From Proales similis (lineage: Eukaryota; Rotifera; Eurotatoria; Ploima; Proalidae): a stretch of DNA of 64,000 bases. The position numbers and the translations under genes are program-made. The notes below the pieces were generated by a model. That model was not told the DNA's origin and searched no databases. It saw only the letters and a list, made by a program, of their open reading frames with translations. Below, in pieces: positions 1 through 8,949 of this stretch; the first letter of the stretch is position 1, and each line of letters opens with the position of its first letter. Where the stretch lies: positions 310,001 to 374,000 of the forward strand of contig JAGVRJ010000012.1 of assembly GCA_019059635.1 (NCBI GenBank), written 5' to 3'.

Positions 1-1
1 T

Positions 2-97
2 ATCGAACTGTACCAGAGCTACCAGCCGTCAGACATGTGGCCGCTTGGGTTCAAGTTGGCTAATGCCAAGAGACGCACATTCTTTGTCGGCAAATAA
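2..97 (+). CDS. 3' end of an unidentified gene (partial)
   Basis: An open frame enters from the left edge and ends at TAA at 95-97. It encodes about 31 residues that include the strings SYQPSDMWPLGFKL and AKRRTFFVGK. The composition is codon-like and no stop occurs from the edge to the TAA, so I read it as the C-terminus of a protein whose body lies outside the window. I do not recognise the family. The next gene, TRMT10A, is convergent, and the two genes share the short AT-rich 3' spacer at 98-338. Confidence 0.45.
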   Translation: MELYQSYQPSDMWPLGFKLANAKRRTFFVGK

Positions 98-338
98 TTC
101 AAATCCAAATCGATGAGTCAAAACACCCACACACACACACAGACACAATCTCACATTGGCCAAGGGGCGACCTGTCACACTACTCACGATTTCTACAAAC
201 AATTCTAGTCTTTGACGTTCACTTAGTTTGATCAAATAAAGTTCGTGTCCTTTGTTTAGAGATCAAGTCGCTTGGGTCACATGTCGAGACAAAAAAACAT
301 TTATTGAGCTGAACTGTTGGGCTGAATCTGATTCAGCA

Positions 339-1340
339 TCAGGAAGGCGTCAGGGGCTGGTTGTCAGCGGGTGAGCTGTCGGCTTGGCTGCTATTCGACC
401 GGGTGGTGTCGGCTGTCTCTGCAGTGGTGTCTGCGAGCGTAATGGCTCCTTTTCGCTTGGGCAATATGCTCACGAATGCGTCCTGCCAGCTTTGGCATTC
501 CACGTATTTGCAAATGATCTCATAGACCTGATTGACGGTTAGCACGGGCCTCGTTTTCATGTGCATGAACTTGTCGATCGGAAGGCGCGCATGCGAGACT
601 CCGTTCTCGAGCGCCAGATTGAAGCAGTGCGACTTGTGGTGGTTGTGATCGACCAGGCCTCCGATTATGTAGACTTTGTCCTCGTCGAGCTTTTCGACTA
701 CGTTCGGCGACTCGCTGCTCAAGAAGACCAAGTTCTGCTTGTCGAGCGAGGAGAACACGTTCAGATAGTGCTCGGAGCGCAAGTGAATGTCCCAGGTAGT
801 GATGCCCAGCTTTTGAAAGAACGCGCCCGACTCGGTGCCCTCCGCAATGAAACTGGTCACGTAGAGCTGGAGAGGCGCCTGCATTCGTCTGTTGGCCGCG
901 TAGCAGTAGCTCAACTGTTTGCCCAAATGATTTATGTCGCTGATGCTCATCAGCTCCTCGAACGAGCAGTCGACCACAACACGGAGTTGGCGGCTCGACT
1001 CGGCCATCTTGTTGCCTTTAAGCGCCTTTCGCTTTATCTCCACTTTCTGTCCGTTCTTCTCAACCACGCACACGTTGTTCTTTTTCTGCAGGCGTCTGAG
1101 CTCGCGCTCCTTTTTGCGCTTTTCCATTCGATGCATGAGATTGCGTTCAAGACGACGCAGCTTTTTCTGCTGATTCTTCGACAGCGCTTTCGCCGCACCG
1201 AGATCGTTGCCGCTCTGTGTGGACTCGACCGGCAACTGTTCGCTGCTGGCCTCATTGGCTTGAGTATTCGACTGAGAGCCAGCAGCACCTTTGCTTGCCT
1301 CGGTTTCCTCTGAGCTCATTGCGACACGTTCAAATTTCAC
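339..1340 (-). CDS. TRMT10A: tRNA (guanine-9-) methyltransferase TRMT10A-like
   Basis: An intronless frame of 333 residues from ATG 1340, or 326 from a second ATG at 1319. TRMT10 enzymes are SPOUT-fold methyltransferases that make m1G9 in tRNAs from S-adenosylmethionine. The sequence shows an acidic, low-complexity N-terminus, a basic linker (KNQQKKLRRLERN) typical of the family, and a SPOUT core with VVVDCSFEELMS near the start. The conserved YIIGGLVDHNHHK loop and the RLPIDKFMHMKTRPVLTVNQ stretch that closes the cofactor-binding knot follow. The C-terminus is disordered and rich in T, S and A. The length fits metazoan TRMT10A. A minus-strand AATAAA lies at about 300-305. The start is only 41 bp from a duplicated segment that probably holds its promoter. 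Confidence 0.93.
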   Translation of the reverse strand: MKFERVAMSSEETEASKGAAGSQSNTQANEASSEQLPVESTQSGNDLGAAKALSKNQQKKLRRLERNLMHRMEKRKKERELRRLQKKNNVCVVEKNGQKVEIKRKALKGNKMAESSRQLRVVVDCSFEELMSISDINHLGKQLSYCYAANRRMQAPLQLYVTSFIAEGTESGAFFQKLGITTWDIHLRSEHYLNVFSSLDKQNLVFLSSESPNVVEKLDEDKVYIIGGLVDHNHHKSHCFNLALENGVSHARLPIDKFMHMKTRPVLTVNQVYEIICKYVECQSWQDAFVSILPKRKGAITLADTTAETADTTRSNSSQADSSPADNQPLTPS

Positions 1341-1380
1341 TGTCCAGCAGGCAGCAGTGCTCCAATCTTAAACGTGCTCG

Positions 1381-1666
1381 CCAATTTAAAATTTTTTTGT
1401 CCAGGACAAATTGGAATGCTTCTACGAGCGAAGGAGTAAAATGAATCGAGCAGCTCTCGATATAATCTTGTTGCCTATGCCATGCAAGCACTACATAAGA
1501 GCCAGCCAAAGGAGCAAAATAAATAGCATAGAATGCGGCGAGTAGCAACGAAACAAAAAAGGCCAAAGAGAAAATAAAACGAAAAAATTATTCACCCAAA
1601 CCGAGGTTGGAGAATGTTGTGCATGCAAAAGTAAATTGAGCGCACGAGAGACGACGAGCGAGATGG
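1381..1666. repeat. Duplicated promoter segment, copy 1
   Basis: This roughly 285 bp segment is nearly identical to 3565-3843 in the same orientation. I count only a few substitutions and one small indel. It begins with an imperfect inverted repeat, CCAATTT to AAATTGG, enclosing TTTGTCCAGGACAAA. It starts 41 bp upstream of the TRMT10A start codon and runs straight into a truncated ZNF706 copy. It therefore looks like a bidirectional promoter between TRMT10A (left) and an old ZNF706 position (right). No transposon genes are present. Confidence 0.85.
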
Positions 1667-1735
1667 CCCTTCGGCCAGCAAGAAGACCGCTCAGGTAGGC
1701 CTTCACTTTAGCTGCGTGGTCTGCACAGTCAACAA
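1667..1735 (+). pseudogene. Truncated ZNF706 exon 1 copy
   Basis: This stretch matches the second half of ZNF706 exon 1 at 4078-4145 at about 90 percent by eye. The old frame still reads GPSASKKTAQ then VGLHFSCVVC. The first half of exon 1, the normal splice donor (GTAAGC has become GTCAAC) and exon 2 are missing. It sits directly after the duplicated promoter segment. In the intact locus about 235 bp separate these two parts, so a deletion accompanied or followed the duplication. No product is expected. Confidence 0.8.
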
Positions 1736-1818
1736 TTTACGATCATCTGATGACATGTTTGCGACAACTAAAATTTTTTTCAAATTGTTCGAAAATTTGT
1801 GGTAACATGTCCATCTAG

Positions 1819-1925
1819 AGCATATGCAAACCGATAGACAGGCCGTTCAAGACCACTTGAAGAACCCGGAAATAAGGGTCAAGATTCAAAAGCTCATTGA
1901 AGCTGGTCTTATCCAAGTTAGATAA
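1819..1925 (+). pseudogene. Orphan last exon of STIP1 (Hop)
   Basis: After a good splice acceptor (CCATCTAG) the frame reads [16 protein letters not shown], then [14 protein letters not shown] and TAA at 1923-1925. This matches the end of the DP2 domain of the Hsp70-Hsp90 organising protein, whose human form ends KIQKLMDVGLIAIR. The first two bases complete a split Glu codon. An AATAAA near 2063 suggests that the 3' UTR came along as well. No other STIP1 exon precedes it; the upstream DNA is the ZNF706 fragment and AT-rich filler. I infer a displaced genomic fragment rather than a working gene or a processed retrocopy. Confidence 0.75.
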
Positions 1926-2597
1926 GCTATAGCTGTTCTTCTTTTATTCATCTTTCTCTCTCTCTCTCATTCTTGGTTAAACCTGTTACTCGGTAAAGAT
2001 ATTCTTCTTTTTTGTATCCAATCGCTATCGATCGTTTCTATTTGGCCGGCAGGAGTCGACCAAATAAACAATTTAGTCCGAATCGTCCCATCACTCTTTT
2101 CTTAATCTGTTCGATATTAATCTAATACAATGGACTTGGGTTGGGCTTGGTTTTGTAAAAAAAATAATCGACAAATTGGTCCAAGCTGGACGGTAAAGTT
2201 CTTTCTTCTTCGCTGATGACTGAGACCCATGAAGAAGCACTTGAATCAGTAGAAAACAATTTTAAAAGGTCAGCTCTGAGATAAATGGCATGTTTTCAGC
2301 TCAGCAAGAAAATCTAAAAATCTGTAAAAATCTTTTGATGTTGAAAAATTGAGATAAGATCGGTGAGTGCTTTTTGCGTGATAATTAGCAAAATAGTCAT
2401 AAAAAGGTCGCTGGAAGACCTATTAATCGAATCATCGGTTGTTCAGTTAGCCAGAGGTGTGCCAAGCATAATATATTTAAGCCGAACCAAACGATAGCTC
2501 AATTGGATTGCGCAATTGATTGAGAGCGATCACTTGTGAAGACATTGTTTGCAGGTGACAATCTTACACTAAGAAATCAAGGCCTTATTTGAAAGAG
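1926..2597. other. AT-rich intergenic stretch with no clear gene
   Basis: It holds the putative STIP1 3' UTR, a CT microsatellite near 1961-1976 and AT-rich sequence. A 34 bp motif at 2147-2180 (GGCTTGGTTTT followed by A-rich DNA and AATAATCG) recurs at 3002-3035. Around 2200-2290 two frames separated by a shift read like a fragment of a non-LTR reverse transcriptase (FADD then ETHEEALESVENNF). This is too short and broken to call. Confidence 0.4.
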
Positions 2598-2604
2598 TAT
2601 AAAT
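2598..2604 (+). promoter_or_regulatory. TATA box of the small secreted protein gene
   Basis: TATAAAT lies 37-43 bp upstream of the start codon at 2641. This implies transcription starting about 30 bp downstream and a 5' UTR of only about ten bases. It supports the reality of the small frame that follows. Confidence 0.6.
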
Positions 2605-2640
2605 GCCTGAATCGAATTTACAGTTGCGTTAAATACAAGA

Positions 2641-2892
2641 ATGAGAATAATAATTTCTTTGGCATTGAGTGTGGCCATTTTCGGTCTGGTCACATCAAAA
2701 GTTATTTCGGATATGAACTTTTCAAGCATGACAAAGGCCACCCAAAGAGGCTGCATCATTAATATTGGCCCTAATGGACCAACGGTGACCGGCTGTCCCT
2801 GCTGGTTTCAATGCAGCGGCTCAACCTGCAATCTAGTATGCAGAGGAAAGACCCTTTTAGAGGAGGTTTCTAAAACCATAAACTTCTATTAA
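2641..2892 (+). CDS. Small secreted cysteine-rich protein
   Basis: A single-exon frame of 83 residues. Residues 1-19 form a clear signal peptide: MRII, then a hydrophobic core ending LVTS. The mature part has six cysteines packed in the middle (GCIINIG, TGCPCWFQCSG, CNLVC), suggesting three disulfides, and a short basic and amphipathic tail. A TATA box precedes it and an AATAAA near 2923 follows. The family is not recognised. Antimicrobial, signalling or secreted effector roles are all possible, and the sequence alone cannot separate them. It is AT-rich compared with the housekeeping genes and sits in a rearranged spacer. Confidence 0.65.
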   Translation: MRIIISLALSVAIFGLVTSKVISDMNFSSMTKATQRGCIINIGPNGPTVTGCPCWFQCSGSTCNLVCRGKTLLEEVSKTINFY

Positions 2893-3065
2893 TCTATTAA
2901 AATCTTCATTCAATATTCGGTCAAAATAAAAGTCTTTGAAATTGCGAATTCTAATAAACTGGCCAGGATAGAAAGAGATAATACCTAATTCAGGAAATAG
3001 GCTTGGTTTTATTTAAAAAATAATCGGCAAACTGAACTAAAAGGAGGAACATGCCAAAACTGAAT

Positions 3066-3232
3066 TAACGAGCCCCCCGCGTCGCATTCGCGGTAGATGT
3101 CTTCGTAAGGCTGCTTGTTGACCGAAATGAATTTCCTGCTTTTGAAGCTGAAAAACTGCAGCTCGGCCTTGTACACGTCTATCCAGAGAGCGTACCCCCT
3201 CAGCTCGTTCTTGATTATTCTCTCGTTTAAAA
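3066..3232 (-). pseudogene. Exon-like fragment of an unknown gene
   Basis: On the minus strand a GC-richer open stretch reads NERIIKNELRGYALW, IDVYKAELQFFSFKSR and KFISVNKQPYEDIYREC. It is flanked by AT-rich DNA with no continuation. The frame closes at a TAA near 3013, just before a minus-strand AATAAA. A possible acceptor lies just upstream (TTTTTTTAAACGAG). The codon use and lack of stops look like genuine protein sequence. With no other exons in reach I read it as a displaced last exon. I do not recognise the family. Confidence 0.45.
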
Positions 3233-3564
3233 AAATAATAGGTAGCGAGGTTTTTCAACTGCTTCGGAACATTGATCTAAGTAAAACGGTCAAGCAAAGT
3301 TTCTCGGATAAGAACTGCAGAGTTCTAGCGAAAGTTTTTCCTCAACAGTATAAGCGTTAGTAGATTCAATCATTGCTTCAAGCTGCGACTAATTCGCCTC
3401 TGTATTTCATTAAAGGTTGAAGAGATTTCTAAACAAGCAAAACCTGTAGTTCACAGTTTGCCCAAAAAGCTCAGCGGCTTGCTGAATCCACTCTTTTCAA
3501 ATAAACGAAACTTGGCCAAAGTGTCTCGACTGTTTGCTATTGTTCGAAAACGTTCACTCAGTCT
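3233..3564. other. Intergenic, nothing identified
   Basis: A mixed-composition spacer between the exon fragment and the second promoter copy. It holds short open frames without family resemblance or splice-supported continuation. Confidence 0.4.
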
Positions 3565-3843
3565 CCAATTTTAAATTTTTTTGTCCAGGACAAATTGGAA
3601 TGCTTCTACGAGCGAAGGAGTAAAATGAATCGAGCAGCTCTCGATATACTCTTGTTGCCTATGCCATGCAAGCACTACATAAGAGCCAGCCAAAGGAGCA
3701 AAATACATAGCATAGAATGCGGCGAGTAGCAACGAAACAAAAAAGGCCAAAGAGAAAATAAAACGAAAAAATTATTCACCCAAACCGAGGTTGGAGAATG
3801 TTGTGCATGCAAAAGTAAATTGAGCGCACGACGAGCGAGATGG
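3565..3843. repeat. Duplicated promoter segment, copy 2 (upstream of ZNF706)
   Basis: This is the second copy of the segment at 1381-1666. The two match over nearly their whole length, including the CCAATTT/AAATTGG inverted repeat at the left boundary. It ends about 170 bp before the intact ZNF706 start codon and probably supplies promoter sequence to that gene. Near identity outside coding sequence implies either a recent duplication or ongoing gene conversion. Confidence 0.85.
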
Positions 3844-4012
3844 GGAGCGCGCTGGCGATATCAAAATCCGATGAACTAATGGGCGAAGAGACGAGATAAA
3901 TTGGAAATATGGTCGACGTCGTCAAGTCGTCTATTTAACTTGACTCGTTCGCAGTTCACTTGTTGTTCTGGTCGTTTAGAAGCAGAAGGTAAACTTCACG
4001 GCGAAAGGAGAG

Positions 4013-4292
4013 ATGGCTAGAGGCCTGCAGAAAATCCAATCTCAGCAAAAGAACACGGCCAAACAAGCCAAAGCGAAAGGCCCTTCGGACAACAAGAAGA
4101 CCGCCCAGGCAGGCCTTCACTTTAGCTGCGTGGTCTGCAAAGTAAGCATTTGGTCCCATCAGCTGAGGTCACTTGCTTGAATATTGAACCAAAAAGTCTC
4201 AGCTGCCTGATCCGAAGACTTACAAGCAGCATTTTGAGAGCAAGCATCCCAAGTCGCCCCTGCCGGCCGAGCTGCAAGAGGCCCAGGCTTAA
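4013..4292 (+). CDS. ZNF706: ZNF706-like small C2H2 zinc-finger protein
   Basis: Two exons, 4013-4141 and 4203-4292, give 72 residues; the human protein has 76. The N-terminal part (MARGLQKIQSQQKN) is the basic 4F5/SERF-like segment. A single C2H2 finger follows: FSCVVC, then an intron in phase 0, then LPDPKTYKQHFESKHPK. The two cysteines and two histidines are all present, and the end PAELQEAQA matches the family. The role is poorly known; the human protein has been linked to translation and to repression of pluripotency genes. A truncated second copy lies at 1667-1735. Confidence 0.93.
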
Positions 4293-4585
4293 CTGAATCA
4301 GAAATCAAACGCAACTGTCGACCTGCTGATTTGATGTTCGACTTGTCTCTCTCTCTCTTTTCCTTCACGCGCACTCTTCTATTTGCCTGTCCCGTGGTCC
4401 GGCTTTTTAGTTCTTCTCGTTTCTCAATAGAACCGTTCGGAAGCTTTGTTTCTCGTTCTTGTTCGCTTTGTAACGGGCCATCTCCGGCGCCAGTTACCTG
4501 GTGCCATTCACTCAGCCCGCTCGTGTTGTTCATTGGCGTCTTAATGCTTTGTATTTCAGCTGTGGCCTGCGTTTAGCAAAGCAAG

Positions 4586-6509
4586 ATGCATTTTTCCATA
4601 AACGAGACGGAAGAGTGCAGCGACGGCTCTGGCTCCCCGTTCACGGTTAGTGTGTTTTGTTCAATTTTCAATCTGCCGCCGGCTAATTGAGCAAATGTGC
4701 CAGCTATACAAAATATTCGTGAACGGAGCGCATCACTGCTCGGTAAGGTTCAGTCAGCTGCACAACTTGAACGAGCAGGTGAGTGAGACAGTTGAAAAGA
4801 GCACGACTGCGATTATTGCCTCATCGGGGACGAATTTAGTTGAAGAAAGAATTTCCGCAAGCAACCTTGAACTTTCCGCCCAAGAAACTGTTCGCTTTGT
4901 CGGCGCGAGAGAAACAGGAGCGTCGAACAATGCTAGAAAAGTACCTACAGCAGAGTGAGTGTCCCAGCCAAACTAGCTTTTGTCTGTTTCACGTTGGCAC
5001 CTCGAGCCCTCTAGTCAGCCAGAACGCGGCCATTCTCCACAGCGAGCTGTTTGCCAACTTTTTCCTCAACGCGCAGAAGGAGACCGATCGCCAAGAGGAG
5101 AGCGACGTCGAGCTGAGTGTTCACTTGATGAACTCGGAGAAGATCACCGTCCAAGTGCGCTCGTTTGACCACACTGACGAAGTTCTGGAGGTTGCGCTTG
5201 TCTCTGATTTGTTCATTTCTCGCTCGTCTCACTGTGCAACACACTTGAATGCAGAAAGTAATGCAGAAAATCAAACTGCGCCCCGAGAGCGTTCTCTACT
5301 TTGGCATCTTCCTGGTCAAGCGCAACGAGCAAGAGCCAGGAGGACTCGAGAGTGAGCAATTATCGGCTAATCTGCTCATAGGCGCCCGCGCTAATTCGTT
5401 TGCTCTGGCAGTTGTTCGTCAGCTTCAAGACTTTGAGTCGCCGTACGTGTCGCTAAAGGCGGCCAGCAGAGTTGAAAAGCACAAGCTTTTGCTGCGCAAA
5501 GCGTAGGTCGCAAACCGACTCTGTTGATTGTCTATGGCTTACATTACAAACGAAAAGAGTTTTCGATTTGAACTTCGAGGCCGATCTGTACGACGACAAG
5601 GTGGCACTCAATCTTCTTTACATTCAAGCGATCGAAGAGCTCAACAACGAGTGGATCGTCGTTCAGGACTCGCACACAGCCAAGCAGCTCGAGGAGCTGC
5701 AGTCGCAAAACAAACGCAAAGAGGTTTGCTCGCTTCTCGGCTTGTTCGGCCGAGCGTCTTAATCTGCGTCGATCAAAGTTCTTGCGGCTGATCAGCACGC
5801 AAAAGTTCTACGGTTTCGTTCATTTCAAAGAATGCAAATGTGACGAGCCAAGCGCGGAGAGCAAAACTCGCGTCTCCATCGGTGCCCGATTCATTCACAT
5901 GCGAAGCAAGAGCGTAAGTGGCTGCGATTACAAATCGCCTCTGCGGCCTGTTCTCAAGCTCGCTAATCAAAAGGCAGCAACAAACGAGATTAAAGAGAAC
6001 AGCTACAAAATAACTCGGATCAGGAGCTGGCGGCTGCTGTCCTACGTAAGATTTTCATATTCACAGAGCGCAGAGGTCGCTGTTCTGAAACGCCCTTTTG
6101 GCTTCTAGAATGTGGTCGACTCGAACGCCAACGATGTGACGCAAATTGAATTCGCATTCGAATATTTGGCGACCAAGGAGCAGTTCAAGTGGATTAAAGT
6201 TCAAAGCGACCAGGTAGGGCAGTTGGTAGCTCATTCAGTCGACTGTTGGCTCGTTAACGTTCCCATAAGGCCATCTTGATGAGCATGTGCCTGCAGCGTG
6301 TGGTCGACGAGATCATGCTTCGCAAGGCCGGCCAGACGATGCGAACTCTGAAAATTGACAAGACGCGAGTGGGCGGTCTGCCGTTCCTCACCAGGCAAAA
6401 GCTCATCATCAACCAGACAAGCGAGGAAGAGTCGGCCAAAGCAAGAATTAATCCGGCGATCAGCTCCGTGTTCGAAGATGAAACCGTAATCACAAACGAC
6501 GACCTCTAA
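4586..6509 (+). CDS. SNX17: Sorting nexin 17 (SNX17)
   Basis: Eleven exons: 4586-4645, 4704-4778, 4840-4954, 5015-5190, 5255-5351, 5412-5502, 5558-5723, 5779-5913, 5974-6045, 6109-6213 and 6270-6509. They encode 443 residues. SNX17 binds NPxY tails of cargo such as LRP1 and integrins on endosomes and recruits retriever for recycling. The protein begins MHFSI as in vertebrates. A PX domain follows, with HHCSVRFSQLHNLNEQ and the FPPKKLF loop, then an atypical FERM region (LNLLYIQAIEELNNEW). The tail is acidic (FEDETVITNDDL) and resembles the DEDL end that contacts retriever. All joins keep frame. The exon 4 donor is the weak GTTGCG. Confidence 0.93.
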
Positions 6510-7048
6510 TGCGCGTCCGCTTGGACTCGTCATTTACGCCAATTTTTCAAGCAACAGTCATTCCAATCATTTTCTACTTCATTCCAATTTCATTTTAAAC
6601 TCAATTTGTCTCAAATCTAATTTAATCACGAGCCACTTGTCTGCTGGTCGCTTGTTTTTTTTTTTCAAGCCAGTTGACAATTATTTTTAACGCCAATCAA
6701 AGCAATGAACAAAAAAGAAAAGCGAAACGACTCTGCCTAATTGATAATTGAACGCCGGGGCCGCCGCGACAAAGTTTCAGAAGAGTCGCTGCTGGTTGTT
6801 TTCGACATTGCCCGATGACTGGCCGAAAGATTGCCATAATTGCAATAGACGGCGATTAAGCGAGCAAATGACCACAATTAGTCATGAGAACTAGTCTGGC
6901 CAGCTGAGAGAGATGGACAGAGAGAGAGCACGCCAGGCTGGGTGGGAGAGGGGAGCCCTGAGGGGCGCAGGTCATTCAGCAGCAGCTTTAAAAGGTAATC
7001 GCTGCTCGCCAGAGGACGAGACGATCAGTTCGTTGTATTTGGAGAAAC
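6510..7048. other. Intergenic spacer with a TATA-like element
   Basis: It holds the SNX17 3' UTR, poly-T and GA-rich tracts, and the upstream region of the next gene. TTTAAAAG at 6987-6994 lies about 55 bp before its start codon and could serve as its TATA element. No other gene is seen. Confidence 0.4.
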
Positions 7049-7869
7049 ATGTTCGATCCGTACTACGAGACCAAAGTTAACCTGCGATGGTCAGAGTCAG
7101 CGACCGCTTTTGTGCTGGCGCTGACGCAGATCGGTCTGGGCGTGCTCTCATTGTCGTTCACTCTTGTCGATCTGACCAACGGAATGACACCAATAAATGG
7201 AAGCGCCTGGCAAGAGAACTCAATTTGGCCGACAATAGGCAAAGGCATCTGGGTGGCCGCTGTGGTAAGCGAACGGCCAGACTCTCGTCCAGCCTTGTAC
7301 TCAACTCGTTCGTGTGTCTAAGCTCATCGCCACTGGCCTAATCGGTGTCATTTCACTCCGAGAACGCACCCAAGTTAGCGTAAGTGTCTCTAATGTCCTG
7401 AAATTCAGGCGCTTCGGCTCAACTCTTGACAACAGCTGTACGTCTATAACGCGCTCTCTTGGGTCTCGGCTGTTTTGTCCGTCTACTTGCTCGCCTCCAG
7501 CATATTGCACGTCCATCCGTACGCAACGCAAAACTTTACAAATAGAGTAAGGGCTCGCTCGTCCTAATTCAGCTCACCTTTCTCATCTAATCGTTTGAAA
7601 GTCGACACCAATGACAATCGAAATCGTGTTCAACAGTCTGCTGATAGCAGTCGGTGCCTCTGCCTTTCTCGTCTCGCTCTGGGCCGCCCTGCTCTCGTGT
7701 CTGAGAGGAAACTGCTGCGTGAATCATCGGGTAGACAGCCGATGGTTTTGAAATTTACTCACAGGCGACTGACAATTCATTGAATTTTTAGAAATACGTG
7801 CCACTGAGCGCATCTCAAACAGGCCCGACCTATTTGTTTCCGTACACTGAAGAGCAACGCAACCAGTGA
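7049..7869 (+). CDS. Four-pass membrane protein, family not recognised
   Basis: Five exons, 7049-7264, 7323-7379, 7436-7546, 7602-7730 and 7792-7869, all in phase 0, encode 196 residues. Four hydrophobic segments are visible: FVLALTQIGLGVLSLSF, IWVAAVLIATGLIGVIS, LSWVSAVLSVYLLASSIL and LLIAVGASAFLVSLWAALL. The N-terminus is short and acidic-aromatic (MFDPYYETKVNLRW). An N-glycosylation-type loop contains QNFTNR. After a CLRGNCCVNHR membrane-exit stretch that could be palmitoylated, the tail ends with tyrosine motifs. The topology resembles tetraspan families such as MS4A or MARVEL proteins, but I cannot assign one. The clean splice structure makes the gene itself convincing. Confidence 0.75.
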
Positions 7870-8079
7870 CATGCTTGGACACTCTTGCTCACTCAGGCGT
7901 TCGAAGAAGCTCCAAGCAACAATCCACATCAATTCAACATCAACAAAATTATAAAATAAAATAATTGATGACTATCAGAGGCGAACACATTTGGCGAGAC
8001 ACTGGGAGGCGCTGTCAAGCGTGCGAAATTTATGTCATTTGAGTGAGGGCAAGGTTTCGGGTTGGAAAGTGGCCGTGAA

Positions 8080-8949
8080 ATGGGCAACCGACTATTGGGA
8101 CGCAAGGCCGCTTCTCTCCGTGAGTACATAAATGACGGAAGGACGAACGAATTCACCGCTAACTGGCACTCGTCCTATGTGCACGAATGCGGCCAATCGA
8201 TGATGATGCTCGCCGCCGAGCGAGGTATTCAGGCCAGATTTGAACTTAAGCATTTTCGATTATGAATAGACAAGTCTTGAAAGGCAACCTTGAGCTCATC
8301 ACATTCTTGGCCAAGGAGGGCGTTGATGTGGCCGGTGCTGACTTGGAGGGACAGAGCGCTCTGTTTTACGCTATCAAAGGACAAACTTGTCGACGAGCAG
8401 AGACGATTCGAAGCCTTATTGAGCTCGGATGTGCGGTCGACTCAATGGACAGGAGTCATTTAACTCCACTTCACTTGGCAGTGAGTCTGGACGACGAGGG
8501 TAAGCAGAGGCAAGAGTGCAAAGAGCAAGTTCTTTAATTAAAAGCCAAAACCAGAGTCGGTGAAGGCGCTGCTGCAGCACGGAGCAGACGTGAACTTGCC
8601 AGAGCTGTCGCTCGGCCATACGCCTCTGCACACGGCCGTCGACAAGGAGAACATTGCCATTGTGAAGCTCATATTGGCCAAAAAGTGCGCCCTGAATCAG
8701 ACAGACGCGATGGGCTGCACGGCACTGCACATAGCCGCGTTGCATGACTCAATCGAAATTGTTCGCTTGCTGGTTAACTCGGGCGCGGAAGTGAACGCGC
8801 GTGATCTACGTCAGCAGACGCCACTCATGTTCGCCAGATGCAACAACTCGCGTCAATCGGCATTGTTTATTCGCCGCCGCGGCGGAAAAGAGTTTGTTCA
8901 TGAGCACGATAACGATCAAGAAAGGCGTCAATCGAAGCATCTTGTCTGA
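8080..8949 (+). CDS. Ankyrin-repeat protein
   Basis: Three exons, 8080-8224, 8275-8499 and 8555-8949, encode 254 residues. At least five ankyrin repeats can be read. Clear ones include GQSALFYAIKG, LTPLHLAVS, HTPLHTAVDKENIAIVKLI, CTALHIAALHDSIEIVRLLV and QQTPLMFA. Each has the TPLH-type turn and the following helix. The start MGNRLLGRKA follows a spacer with no other good ATG. The last 40 residues are basic and unlike ankyrin. The +1 frame stays open further right, so the 3' end of the model is less certain than the rest. Function beyond protein binding cannot be inferred. Confidence 0.8.

Noticed and set aside
561-1313. Long plus-strand open frame over TRMT10A
   Set aside because: It is the antisense shadow of a strongly supported intronless gene and shows no family resemblance.
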